NCBI RefSeq assembly: GCF_027257875.1
Contig: NZ_JAPVQY010000007.1
Span: 124,001 to 188,000, forward strand
Source of the DNA: Burkholderia sp. IMCC1007
GTDB taxonomy: Bacteria; Pseudomonadota; Gammaproteobacteria; Burkholderiales; Burkholderiaceae
DNA length: 64,000 nucleotides
Reading direction: 5' to 3'
The position numbers were made by a program, and so were the translations under genes. Below, piece by piece: positions 37,671 to 46,407 of the stretch (position 1 is the first letter of the stretch; each line of letters opens with the position of its first letter). Below the pieces are notes generated by a model. It did not search any database. It had not been told where the DNA came from and saw only the letters and a list, made by a program, of their open reading frames with translations.

Positions 37671-37871
37671 GGGAGGATATCTTCCCGCGCGAATTCGGGC
37701 GGGCGATAGTGCTTCGGACGGCGCGCCAGCGCTGCGCCAGGCCTTCCGCGATTCTGCCAGTCGCGGCAGGCGCGCGCGGCACTTTCTGCAGGCCGTGTCC
37801 GTCATGTCGACTGCATCGCTGCTCATGCTGCGCGACATTCCGTTCGAACACCGATTTCTCCACGACCGCCG

Positions 37872-39407
37872 ATGACGAACCCGACTCCCAACATCCTGAT
37901 CCTGATGGCCGACCAGCTCACGCCGTTCGCGTTGCCGGCCTACGGCAACCGCGTCGCGCGCACGCCGACGCTCGACCGGCTGGCCGCGCAAGGCGTGGTG
38001 TTCGACGCCGCATATTGCGCGAGCCCGCTATGCGCGCCGTCGCGCTTCTCGCTTTTGACCGGCAAGCTGCCGTCGGGTATCGGCGCCTACGATAACGCCG
38101 CCGAATTGCCGGCGCAAACGCTGACGTTCGCGCACTACCTGCGCGCGGGCGGCTACCGGACGATGCTGTCCGGCAAGATGCACTTCTGCGGCCCCGACCA
38201 GCTGCACGGCTTCGAGGAGCGGCTCACGACCGACATCTATCCGGCCGACTTCGGCTGGGTGCCGGACTGGGATCGGCCCACCGAGCGGCCGAGCTGGTAT
38301 CACAACATGAGCTCGGTGCTCGACGCCGGCCCGTGCGTGCGCACGAACCAGCTCGACTTCGACGACGAAGTCACGTTCGCGGCCAAGCAGAAGCTGTATG
38401 ACGTCGCGCGCGAGCGGGCGGCCGGGCACGACGAGCGGCCGTTCTGCATGGTCGTGTCGCTGACGCATCCGCACGATCCATATGCGATCACGCGCGAATA
38501 CTGGGATCTGTACAGCGACGACGAAATCGACATGCCGGCCGTGCGGCTCGATGCCGCCGAAAGCGACCCGCATTCGCAGCGGCTGCGCTTCGTCTGCGAA
38601 AACGACCGCACCCCGCCGACCGACGCGCAGATCCGTGCCGCGCGCCATGCGTACTACGGCGCGACGTCCTACGTCGATGCGCAGTTCGGCAGCGTGCTGG
38701 GCGCGCTCGAGCAATGCGGGTTCGCCGACGACACGATCGTGATCGTCACGTCGGACCACGGCGACATGCTCGGCGAGCGCGGGCTCTGGTACAAGATGAC
38801 GTTCTTCGAAGGCGGCTGCCGCGTGCCGCTGATCGTCCACGCGCCGAACCGCTTCGACGCGGCGCGCGTGCGCGGGCCCGTGTCGCACGTCGACCTGCTG
38901 CCGACGCTCGTCGATCTGGCCGGCGCCGCACCGGCCGGCGGCTGGCCCGATGCAGTGGACGGCGCGAGCCTCGTGCCGCATCTGCATGGCAAGCCCGCGC
39001 ACGACGTCGCGCTCGGCGAATACCTCGCGGAAGGGGCGGTCGCACCCGTCGTGATGATCCGCCGCGGCGACTGGAAGTACGTGCATTGCCCGGCCGATCC
39101 CGACCAGCTCTACAACCTCGCTCACGATCCGCGCGAGCGCACCAACCTGGCCGGGACGCCCGAAGCCGCCGACCTGCTCGCCGCATTCCGTTCCGAGGCC
39201 GCGCAGCGCTGGAACCTGCGCGAGCTCGATGCGCAGGTGCGCGCCAGCCAGCGGCGGCGCCGTTTCCATTACGCCGCGACGACGCAGGGCCGCATCCAGG
39301 CGTGGGACTGGCAGCCGTTCACCGATGCGACCCAGCGCTACATGCGCAATCACATCGAACTCGACACGCTCGAAGCGATGGCGCGCTTTCCGCGCGTCGG
39401 GCGCTGA
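37872..39407 (+). CDS. betC: Choline-sulfatase
   Basis: A 511-residue sulfatase that releases choline and sulfate from choline-O-sulfate. The type-I sulfatase signature CAPSR (Cys54) supplies the formylglycine. Metal ligands are MADQ at residues 12-15 (Asp14) and TSDHGDMLGERGLWYK near residue 300. The C-terminus (RRRFHYAATTQGRIQAWDWQ) is typical of choline sulfatases. The product choline feeds the betaine pathway encoded around it. It is followed 45 bases later by the choline-binding protein gene, so the two probably form an operon under the divergent LysR regulator. Confidence 0.95.
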   Translation: MTNPTPNILILMADQLTPFALPAYGNRVARTPTLDRLAAQGVVFDAAYCASPLCAPSRFSLLTGKLPSGIGAYDNAAELPAQTLTFAHYLRAGGYRTMLSGKMHFCGPDQLHGFEERLTTDIYPADFGWVPDWDRPTERPSWYHNMSSVLDAGPCVRTNQLDFDDEVTFAAKQKLYDVARERAAGHDERPFCMVVSLTHPHDPYAITREYWDLYSDDEIDMPAVRLDAAESDPHSQRLRFVCENDRTPPTDAQIRAARHAYYGATSYVDAQFGSVLGALEQCGFADDTIVIVTSDHGDMLGERGLWYKMTFFEGGCRVPLIVHAPNRFDAARVRGPVSHVDLLPTLVDLAGAAPAGGWPDAVDGASLVPHLHGKPAHDVALGEYLAEGAVAPVVMIRRGDWKYVHCPADPDQLYNLAHDPRERTNLAGTPEAADLLAAFRSEAAQRWNLRELDAQVRASQRRRRFHYAATTQGRIQAWDWQPFTDATQRYMRNHIELDTLEAMARFPRVGR

Positions 39408-39452
39408 ACGTACCGCATCGCGGACATTGACGAACGACGGAGGAAGCGAATC

Positions 39453-40421
39453 ATGAAACGACAGTGCAATGCAGCAATCCGAAGCATCGGCGCGGTATTC
39501 GCCGCAGCGGCCTGCGTGATGGCGACACAGCCGGCGCACGCCGCCGACCCGCAGACATGCCGCGACGTGAAGATGGCGGCGCCCGGCTGGACCGACATCG
39601 ACGCGACCAACGCGATGGCCGGCGTCGTGCTGAAGGCGCTCGGCTACCGGCAGGACGTCGCGAACCTGTCGGTGCCGATCACGTACCAGGGGTTGAAGAA
39701 AGGGCAGGTCGACGTGTTCCTCGGCAACTGGATGCCCGCGCAGGCGCCGCTCGTGAAGCCGTTCGTCGACGAGAAATCGATCGACGTGCTGCACGCGAAC
39801 CTGAGCGGCGCGAAGTTCACGCTTGCGGTGCCCGACTACGTCGCGGCCGCCGGCGTGCACACGTTCGCCGATCTCGCGCGCTACGCGGACCGCTTCGGCG
39901 ACAAGATCTACGGGATCGAGCCCGGCGCGCCCGCGAACCAGAACATCAAGCGGATGCTGGCCGACCATGCGCTCGGTTCGGCGAACTGGTCGCTGGTCGA
40001 ATCGAGCGAGACGGGGATGCTCACGCAGGTCGAGCGCGCCGTGCGCGACAAGCGCTGGATCGTGTTTCTCGCGTGGGAGCCGCATCTGATGAACACGAAG
40101 TTCCACCTGACCTACCTGTCGGGTGGCGACGCGTACTTCGGGCCGAACTACGGCGGCGCGACCGTCAACACCGTGACGCGTTCGGGCTTTGCCGGCCAGT
40201 GCGCGAACCTCGCGCGGCTGTTCCGGCAGATGACGTTCTCCGTCGACGTCGAGAACAAGATGATCGCCGACATGCTCGAGAACAAGTCGTCGCCTTCCGT
40301 CGCGGCGCAGCGTGCGCTGAAGGCCGACCCCACGCTCGTCGAGGGCTGGCTCGACGGCGTGACCACCGCGTCCGGCACACCCGCGCTGCCGGCCGTGCGC
40401 GCGGCGCTCGACGGCCACTGA
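39453..40421 (+). CDS. choX: Choline ABC transporter substrate-binding protein ChoX
   Basis: A 322-residue periplasmic binding protein. The signal peptide ends QPAHA before ADPQTC. The mature chain shows the choline/betaine pattern: VKMAAPGWTDIDATNAMAGV, DVFLGNWMPAQAPLVKPFVD and VFLAWEPHLMNTKFHLTYLS. Two cysteines (CRDV and GFAGQC) may form the disulfide known in ChoX. GGAGG lies 8 bases before the ATG. It follows betC closely. No choV or choW is adjacent, so the membrane parts must lie elsewhere. Confidence 0.9.
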   Translation: MKRQCNAAIRSIGAVFAAAACVMATQPAHAADPQTCRDVKMAAPGWTDIDATNAMAGVVLKALGYRQDVANLSVPITYQGLKKGQVDVFLGNWMPAQAPLVKPFVDEKSIDVLHANLSGAKFTLAVPDYVAAAGVHTFADLARYADRFGDKIYGIEPGAPANQNIKRMLADHALGSANWSLVESSETGMLTQVERAVRDKRWIVFLAWEPHLMNTKFHLTYLSGGDAYFGPNYGGATVNTVTRSGFAGQCANLARLFRQMTFSVDVENKMIADMLENKSSPSVAAQRALKADPTLVEGWLDGVTTASGTPALPAVRAALDGH

Positions 40422-40429
40422 GCTCGTCC

Positions 40430-40458
40430 GGGCGGCCGGCTTTTTTGCCCGGCTGCCC
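40430..40458 (+). terminator. Hairpin after choX with a T-rich loop (possible terminator)
   Basis: A ten-pair stem (GGGCGGCCGG with CCGGCTGCCC, one G-T pair) encloses a loop holding six Ts, 8 bases after the choX stop. The Ts are in the loop, not after the stem, so termination is less certain. Confidence 0.4.
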
Positions 40459-40678
40459 GTCTCCGTGTTTTCCCGAGCAGTCGCATCGAGACCATTTGGT
40501 GTCGCCTTCAGACGGGTGACCCGAAATATGGGTTTGTATTTTTCGCCAATGGCTGCGTTATTGCAAAAACAGAAATGCCGAAGCCATCGGACGTACTGCA
40601 TTCGAATCAGCCGGCGTATTGCGGCGCGCGCCAGGCCACGGTTCTTTCCATTGAACGGTTCAGGGAGGGTGGGCGAGA

Positions 40679-41818
40679 ATGAAGCAAAAGAAAGTTGCCG
40701 TAGCTGCCGCGCTGGTTTGCGCGGCCTGTATTCCCGCCATCGGCCACGCGCAGAGCAGCGTGACGCTGTACGGGATTCTCGACGCGGGCATCACGTACGT
40801 GAACAATACGGGCGGTTCGCACGTGGTCAAGTTCGACGACGGCGTCGCGTACGGGAACCGCTTCGGCCTGAAGGGCACGGAAGATCTCGGCGGCGGACTG
40901 AAGGCCGTCTTCGCGCTCGAGAGCGGTTTCCACCTCGGCAACGGGCAGCTCGGCTTCGGCGGTGCGGAGTTCGGGCGTCAGGCTTACGTCGGTCTGCAGA
41001 ACAACTGGGGCACGCTGTCGTTCGGCAACCAGCTCGACATCACCAACGAGCTCGTGTCGATCTACAACATCTCCGCATGGGGCAGCGGCTATGCGATCCA
41101 CCAGGGCGACTTCGACCGCTTCAACGGCGACCGCCTCCCGAACTCGGTGAAATTCCTGTCGAACGACCTGAGCGGCTTCAAGTTCGGCGCGATGTACTCG
41201 TTCGGCAACGTCGCCGGCAACTTCCACCGCAACAGCGCATGGAGCGCGGGCGCGAGCTTCACGCAGGGCGACTTCTCGGTCGGCGCCGCGTACACGCGCC
41301 TGAACAACCCGAATGGCATCTATGCGTTCGACCCGTACGCGATGATCGGCACGCATACGTTCCTCGGCCAGCAGACCGTCACCGTCGATCCGGCGACCGG
41401 CGCGCGCACCGACCTGTTCTCGAACACGGCGATGGACGTCGACAGCCAGGGGACGTTCGGCATCGGCACGAGCTACACGATCGGCAAGCTGTCGCTCGAC
41501 GCGAACTTCTCGTACACGACGATCAAGGGCTTCGGCCAGTCGTCGCACATGCAGGTGTATGAAGGCGGTGGCCTGTACCAGTTCACGCCGGCGCTGAGCT
41601 TCATCGCGGGCTATCAGCACACGCGCTTCGAAGGCCACCACTGGAACCAGGGCACGGCCGGCCTGCATTACCTGCTGTCGAAGCGCACCGACGTGTATAT
41701 CTCGGGCGATTACCTGCGCGCGTCGCAGGGCGTCGATGCGGTCATCGGTTATAGCTTCACGCCGTCGACGACGCAGACGCAAGCCGACGTGCGGATCGGC
41801 ATGCGGCATTCGTTCTGA
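40679..41818 (+). CDS. General outer-membrane porin (Burkholderia/Neisseria type)
   Basis: A 379-residue 16-strand trimeric porin. The signal peptide (KVAVAAALVCAACIPAIGHA) is followed by the hallmark QSSVTLYGILDAGITYVNN. Other family segments are RFGLKGTEDLGGGLKAVFAL, EFGRQAYVGLQNNWGTLSFG and the C-terminal VRIGMRHSF with terminal Phe needed for outer-membrane assembly. GGGAGGG lies 9 bases before the ATG and a strong terminator follows. It lies 257 bases after choX, so it could supply the outer-membrane path for choline compounds, but such porins are broad and numerous in this genus. Confidence 0.95.
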   Translation: MKQKKVAVAAALVCAACIPAIGHAQSSVTLYGILDAGITYVNNTGGSHVVKFDDGVAYGNRFGLKGTEDLGGGLKAVFALESGFHLGNGQLGFGGAEFGRQAYVGLQNNWGTLSFGNQLDITNELVSIYNISAWGSGYAIHQGDFDRFNGDRLPNSVKFLSNDLSGFKFGAMYSFGNVAGNFHRNSAWSAGASFTQGDFSVGAAYTRLNNPNGIYAFDPYAMIGTHTFLGQQTVTVDPATGARTDLFSNTAMDVDSQGTFGIGTSYTIGKLSLDANFSYTTIKGFGQSSHMQVYEGGGLYQFTPALSFIAGYQHTRFEGHHWNQGTAGLHYLLSKRTDVYISGDYLRASQGVDAVIGYSFTPSTTQTQADVRIGMRHSF

Positions 41819-41868
41819 ACGGGGTGGTGCGGTAGATATTTCGATGTCTTCAGCGAGGTCTCTCTTTG

Positions 41869-41896
41869 GCGCGAACTGCGGTTCGCGCTTTTTTTT
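41869..41896 (+). terminator. Rho-independent terminator after the porin
   Basis: The stem GCGCGAAC / GTTCGCGC with a four-base loop (TGCG) is followed by eight Ts, 50 bases after the porin stop. Confidence 0.93.
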
Positions 41897-42200
41897 GTTG
41901 TTTGTGGAATTGTGCGGGACAGCGGGGAGGAATGCCGGCGGTCGGAAGTCCTCACGACAATTCCCGGTCGAGGGGCCGTTCACGGTTGTAGCGAGCACCG
42001 CCCCTAGTCAACTACAGCAGAGCGCGCGTCGGGCTGCATTCGGCCATTATCAGCCATTCACAACCGGCACCCAGGTCAGTCACCGATGGGAATGCATCAT
42101 GTCAACCGAGTAGAAGCACCGCGTCAGACTGTTTATCCAGCGTTTCTGGCAGCCGACCAGTGCGTGCATGACCTGCATGCCGGGGAGCAGGGGAAATGTC

Positions 42201-42442
42201 ATGAGCCTCGCGCGCTGGACTATTGCATTTCATACAGGACTGCTTGCTAGACTCTCGCCGTACTGCTGACTTTCACGCCTTTGGCGAAACTCTACGCGCA
42301 TCGATACGGCAATGCGCTGATCGTTGGCGTCCTGACAACGTTGGGCGACGCGTACTCACACACGAGTCACTACCGCATCCCCTATGTCGAGCACATCGTG
42401 ACGGATGCAATTTCAGGTCTCTTGACGCTTGCGATCTCGTAG
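42201..42442 (+). pseudogene. Possible remnant of a small membrane protein gene (frameshifted)
   Basis: An ATG at 42201 opens MSLARWTIAFHTGLLARL and stops at 42267. A second frame, open from 42251 to the TAG at 42440, reads like a real membrane protein end: FTPLAKLYAHRYGNALIVGV, then LTTLGDAYSHTSHY and IVTDAISGLLTLAIS. A single indel near 42248 would join them into a product of about 80 residues with two or three helices. No ribosome site is obvious. I do not know the family, and this is a weak call. Confidence 0.35.
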
Positions 42443-42494
42443 ATCTTGACCTGTGTGTGGCGCGATCCGTCTTAGCAGCAAACGAAGAAACGGA

Positions 42495-42542
42495 CGCGGC
42501 CAGTCCACTGCATCCGGGTCCTGAAATTAAAAACTGGCCGCG
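42495..42542. repeat. Ten-base inverted repeat upstream of the LuxR-type gene
   Basis: CGCGGCCAGT (42495-42504) and ACTGGCCGCG (42533-42542) are perfect complements separated by 28 bases that include an AT-rich stretch. It lies about 220 bases before the LuxR-type start and could be a hairpin or a paired operator. Confidence 0.5.
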
Positions 42543-42762
42543 CGAGCGGCTGCGTCCGCAGTTTGCCTACTTGACACCGTCCCGTTAATTGGCTCGGGCG
42601 AAAAATCCATTACGGACACGGTGTTCGCGTTTACGCACCTCCGGATCAACGTGGCTTTACAGGGTTATTACGATTCGCTATCGTCCTTACCTAGTAAATC
42701 TACGAGCCTCGACCCAAGAGCCGCCCGACAGGCTCCGGTCGCTAATCCGTTGGGGAGCGGAC

Positions 42763-43878
42763 ATGCTAAGAGACCATCTGATTGGAGACCTCTACGAGGC
42801 CGCCATCCGGCAAGATGATTTCCTGGAAGTCCTGCAGCGCACTACAGAGGCGATCGGCGCGACGTGGTTCCATATGTTCAGTTGGGATTCGGAGAACAAC
42901 CGCCCCGGGCTCTCGGTGTATTCACCAGGGATCGACTGGGACCCGATCATCACGCTCTACGAGCAATACTATGGTGCGCTGGACCCGAGACGGAGCTTGG
43001 TGGAGCGAGCGCCCGCCGGCACGCTCGTCGCCTGCCAGGATCACATCAGCGAGCGTGACGTAGCGCAAAGCGAGTTCTACCAGGACTACCAGATCCCGAC
43101 CGCAGGGCTGCGCTATCTTCTGGGAGCCCGCCTTACCCGACCAGGCAGCAGCGACACCCTCCTGGGCCTGCTGCGCGCCGCCGGGCGGACTCCGTACTCG
43201 GACGAAGACCGGGAGACTGCCGCCAGCCTGATCCCACACCTGCACCGAACGATCAATCTTTGGCAGGATGCCAACGCACTGCACCGGGACGCCGCGCTGG
43301 GGACTGAACTCATGGAGCAACTGGGCCTTGCCGTCTTCGCGCTCGACAAGGATGGGCGCCTCGTGTTTTCCAATCAGGCTGGGGAGGCGATGCTGAAAGC
43401 CGGCACTGCGCTCAGGCTCAGGTACGGTCGACTGGCAGCGCCACACGCTCCGGAGAATGACGCACTGCTCGCGGCGATCCTTCGGGTTGCGCGATCCAGA
43501 CACGGGGAAAGCCTGGCGCTGCGAAACGCCACCGGAGCCAGTCACGACCTGTTCATGAGTATTGCCGCCATTCCGGGGCAATCGCTGACCACTTTCGGCT
43601 CCGCATCGGTCCTGATTTCGGCAAGGATGCGTGGAAACGGGCCGCCTGTCACCGCCAAGCAGTTGCAGCAGGCTTTTGGTTTGACGCCAGCGGAAGCGGC
43701 CGTGGCGGAGGCGCTGATCGAAGGCACGCCGCCGGAGGATTATGCGGACACCAAAGGGGTCTCACCCAACACGGTCAGATACCAGGTGCGGGCCATTCTT
43801 GCAAAGACCGACGCTCGATCGCAGGTCAAAGCCGTGAGCACGATGTTATCGGTACTCTCACAACACAAGGTCAATTGA
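42763..43878 (+). CDS. LuxR-type (helix-turn-helix) transcriptional regulator with N-terminal sensor region
   Basis: A 371-residue regulator. The C-terminal LuxR/FixJ-type helix-turn-helix covers about residues 310-370 (FGLTPAEAAVAEALIEGTPP, then KGVSPNTVRYQVRAILAKTD). The N-terminal part (LYEAAIRQDDFLEVLQRTTE) and a PAS-like middle (LGLAVFALDKDGRLVFSNQA) suggest small-ligand sensing. It is not a classic acyl-homoserine-lactone receptor, because it is too long and lacks that domain. The ATG at 42763 has GGGAG about 6 bases upstream, and the longer in-frame extension is unlikely. It stands alone, followed by a lipoprotein gene that it might control. Base composition is lower in GC than the surroundings. 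Confidence 0.82.
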   Translation: MLRDHLIGDLYEAAIRQDDFLEVLQRTTEAIGATWFHMFSWDSENNRPGLSVYSPGIDWDPIITLYEQYYGALDPRRSLVERAPAGTLVACQDHISERDVAQSEFYQDYQIPTAGLRYLLGARLTRPGSSDTLLGLLRAAGRTPYSDEDRETAASLIPHLHRTINLWQDANALHRDAALGTELMEQLGLAVFALDKDGRLVFSNQAGEAMLKAGTALRLRYGRLAAPHAPENDALLAAILRVARSRHGESLALRNATGASHDLFMSIAAIPGQSLTTFGSASVLISARMRGNGPPVTAKQLQQAFGLTPAEAAVAEALIEGTPPEDYADTKGVSPNTVRYQVRAILAKTDARSQVKAVSTMLSVLSQHKVN

Positions 43879-44243
43879 CTGGCGCGGGCACAGCGGCGCT
43901 CCGATGACCGAGCCTGTTGCTGCATGGTATTTCAAAGCAGACAGGGTTGTTCGCAGCAACCGCGTTGCCGAACGCATCGCCGATACCGGGCTTGTCGGAA
44001 AAACGGATCGGTCGTTGAAGCTCGCTCGCGTGGGCGGCCGCTCTATGGCAGGTGTGTTCGATACCGTGAAACGGTCTGTTGTTTCACTATCAATATTGAT
44101 GATGCGGACATTCTGGCTCCACTCGCATACTTTCCCCGGCTGCACAGGTTGTTTGCTGCGCATGCCGAAACCAAAAACAGCGGACGGGAAGGCGCTACGG
44201 GTCGTTCAGATCCGGGCGCGGGATACCTTAAGGAGCCAGAAAA
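43879..44243. other. Spacer between the LuxR-type gene and the lipoprotein gene
   Basis: About 365 bases. Small open frames here have no family likeness. I see no terminator after the regulator. The promoter of the lipoprotein gene presumably lies in the second half, where AT content rises around 44080-44110. Confidence 0.5.
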
Positions 44244-45860
44244 ATGAAAGCAGAACTGCTTGCCGTGGCTGTCGCTGCGGCTACCTTGACGGCTTGTGGC
44301 GGTGGCGAGAACAGTGGGGCGGCTACGACTACCTCGACGACGAAGATCAGCGGCACCGCGGCGACGGGTGCGGCACTGGCGGGAGCCACCGTTCAAGCCA
44401 AATGCGCGACGGGGGCGGGTACGGCCACGACTGCCGCGGATGGCACTTTCACTGTTGATATTCCGAACGCCGTGCGCCCGTGCGTGCTGAGCGTCCAGGC
44501 TCCGAACGGGACGGTGATGCACTCGGTCGTGGATGCGGGCTCCGGCACAGCTGCGGTTGCGAATATCACGCCTCTGACCGAGCTCGTTACGGCGGCCATC
44601 GCAGGCGGTAGCACTACTGATTTTTTCAATACTTTCGACACGACCGCGCAAGGCAAGCTGACCTCCGATGGCGTCACCAGCGCGGTCTCGGCAGTCAGCC
44701 TCACGCTTAGCGGCATTGTCGATCTGGGTGCGGCGAACCCCATTTCGGACACGCTTGTCGCAGCAACCGGCAGCACTGCCGGCAACGCCATGGACCAGGC
44801 CATCGACAAACTCGGTGCCGCGATGGCCGCGTCCGGCACGACCCTGGAAGATCTATCCACGGCAGTCGCGGCGAATCCCGGCGGCAATTCGACCGGCCCG
44901 ATTCAAACTATCCTGCAACCTTCGGCGGCGTCCTGCGCCAGCTTTCGTAGCGGCAAGTACTTCAGTATCAATACGGCCGACAACTCGATCGAGTCGGTGA
45001 CAGTGGACGCCGCAAAGCTCAACGTGACCTATCAGCGCGATGGCGCGGTCGATACGCTTACGGCTGATTCCAGTCAGGCGTGCCGCTTCCTCAATTCGGA
45101 TAGTCAGTACGGCTATGACATGGTCGTCGGCAAGGGCGGGATCGCGCTCTTGCGCGACGTGCGTGGCGCCTCCACGTACGCAAGGTTCCTGGTACCGGCG
45201 CAAAAGATCTCCACGGACCAAAAGGCGGGAAATTGGGTGGGTCTTACCTACGCGACCAATGCCAACAGCGCCGGCAATCTGGTACCGAGTCGCGTCAACA
45301 TGACGCTCGGCGCCGACGGCAAGGTCACGGCCGGCAGCCGCTGCTATGCCGGCATCCCTTGCTACGTCTGGACGGACGCTGATTTCCCGGTCTTCACCGA
45401 AGGGGCGGACGGTCTGGCAAGCACGCCTTCCAACGGTGGCACCGGGTATGCGATCACTTTTGTCGGCACCGATGGCCACGTCTCCATGTTCTGGACGCGT
45501 CCTGGTGGCTTCACGGTTGCTACCAAGGCCTATACCATGACGCTGCCGACCGTCGGCACGACGAATGCATATTGGGACTTGACGATGAATCGGAGCGGCG
45601 CAATGGGTGCCTTCGAGGCTTACAGCAATAGGATCGACTCTGTCGACACCACCGCGAACTCCTATACCCGGACGCGTATCGAGGATGGGCGCGTGGATAC
45701 CTGGACCATCAACGATCCCGTCGTTGGCCTGCGGCATCGGGCCGCTGCCACGAACGTCAACGAATCGATCGGCCTGAGAATCGCCGCTGCGGGACTTTCC
45801 GCATCGATCAGCGCCGATGCCGCGCAAAACTTCTACAACCTGAGTATGGACCGTCCCTAA
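44244..45860 (+). CDS. Large surface or periplasmic lipoprotein with carboxypeptidase-regulatory-like N-domain
   Basis: A 538-residue predicted lipoprotein. The signal peptide ends in the lipobox LTAC (Cys18) followed by GGGENSG. Residues about 30-95 look like a beta-sandwich of the carboxypeptidase-regulatory type (ISGTAATGAALAGATVQAKC, then TTAADGTFTVDIPNAVRPCV). A helical Ala/Thr-rich section follows (about 100-220), then a large beta-rich C-terminal region with YWDLTMNRSGAMGAFEAYSN. I cannot name the C-terminal domain. AGGAG lies 8 bases before the ATG, and two terminator-like hairpins follow. It is adjacent to the LuxR-type gene within the lower-GC patch. Confidence 0.78.
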   Translation: MKAELLAVAVAAATLTACGGGENSGAATTTSTTKISGTAATGAALAGATVQAKCATGAGTATTAADGTFTVDIPNAVRPCVLSVQAPNGTVMHSVVDAGSGTAAVANITPLTELVTAAIAGGSTTDFFNTFDTTAQGKLTSDGVTSAVSAVSLTLSGIVDLGAANPISDTLVAATGSTAGNAMDQAIDKLGAAMAASGTTLEDLSTAVAANPGGNSTGPIQTILQPSAASCASFRSGKYFSINTADNSIESVTVDAAKLNVTYQRDGAVDTLTADSSQACRFLNSDSQYGYDMVVGKGGIALLRDVRGASTYARFLVPAQKISTDQKAGNWVGLTYATNANSAGNLVPSRVNMTLGADGKVTAGSRCYAGIPCYVWTDADFPVFTEGADGLASTPSNGGTGYAITFVGTDGHVSMFWTRPGGFTVATKAYTMTLPTVGTTNAYWDLTMNRSGAMGAFEAYSNRIDSVDTTANSYTRTRIEDGRVDTWTINDPVVGLRHRAAATNVNESIGLRIAAAGLSASISADAAQNFYNLSMDRP

Positions 45861-45868
45861 GCTGTCGA

Positions 45869-45888
45869 GCCTCTCGCCGAGAGGCTTT
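45869..45888 (+). terminator. First of two tandem hairpins after the lipoprotein gene
   Basis: Arms GCCTCTC and GAGAGGC enclose three bases and are followed by three Ts, 8 bases after the stop codon. A weak terminator backed up by a stronger one 20 bases on. Confidence 0.6.
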
Positions 45889-45908
45889 CCCCTCGGCCTG
45901 GCTTTGGG

Positions 45909-45935
45909 CCCCTCGCCTCGTGCGAGGGGTTTTTT
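45909..45935 (+). terminator. Rho-independent terminator after the lipoprotein gene
   Basis: The stem CCCCTCGC / GCGAGGGG with a five-base loop (CTCGT) is followed by six Ts. Confidence 0.92.
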
Positions 45936-46407
45936 GCGAGATTCGCATCGAATCCGGCCGGCTACGGAATTCACCTTCGGCAAATTGTTGATCGGACCGA
46001 CACTTGCTCGGAGTCCTACAGGACAGCCCGTCGAGGAGTCGCCGTCTAGCCGGACGGGGCGTTGTGACCATCTGCCCGGCAAATCCGTGCAATCCGATGC
46101 AGCGGCAGGGTCGGCCGATCACCTGGCCGAGCGAATGTGAAGGCGGATGACCGTTGGACTCGGATAGCCGCCATCGAGTTGCGGAAGACTCGAACGGCGC
46201 AGAAGGGTCGGCAAGAGACATCCCCAATAATCCACGAAGAACCGTTTTTTCCCGCAACGCCGTGCGATGACCTGCGTCCACGCCTGAAGCGGGCTCTCGT
46301 CCTCCGCACCGGCCGCCTGCCGGCCTTCCGCCCTTGGCGATATCATCCCGCTTTGGCCGCATCGCGCGATCATCGATCACCGGCCACCCTTCGATAACGC
46401 CTTCCCG
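45936..46407. other. Gene-free stretch before the MFS exporter
   Basis: About 470 bases with no supported gene. Several short open frames on both strands lack family likeness or a ribosome site. The MFS gene promoter is expected in the last 150 bases. Confidence 0.5.

Larger units (their letters stand above)
41897..42762. other. Gene-poor, lower-GC region between the porin and the LuxR gene
   Basis: About 870 bases. It holds a probable pseudogene remnant (42201-42442) and an inverted repeat (42495-42542), listed separately, plus the upstream region of the LuxR-type gene. The open frame at 42223-42588 has no family likeness and overlaps the remnant, so it is not called. Confidence 0.5.

Noticed and set aside
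42223-42588. 121-codon plus-strand frame before the LuxR-type gene
   Set aside because: No recognisable domain. A different frame of the same bases reads more like a membrane-protein remnant.
42589-42762. N-terminal extension of the LuxR-type protein
   Set aside because: The extra 58 residues are basic and unlike the family. The ATG at 42763 has a good ribosome site.
43904-44458. 184-codon frame overlapping the start of the lipoprotein gene
   Set aside because: It runs out of frame through a gene with a clear lipobox and Shine-Dalgarno. Its Cys/Arg-rich end is a shadow.
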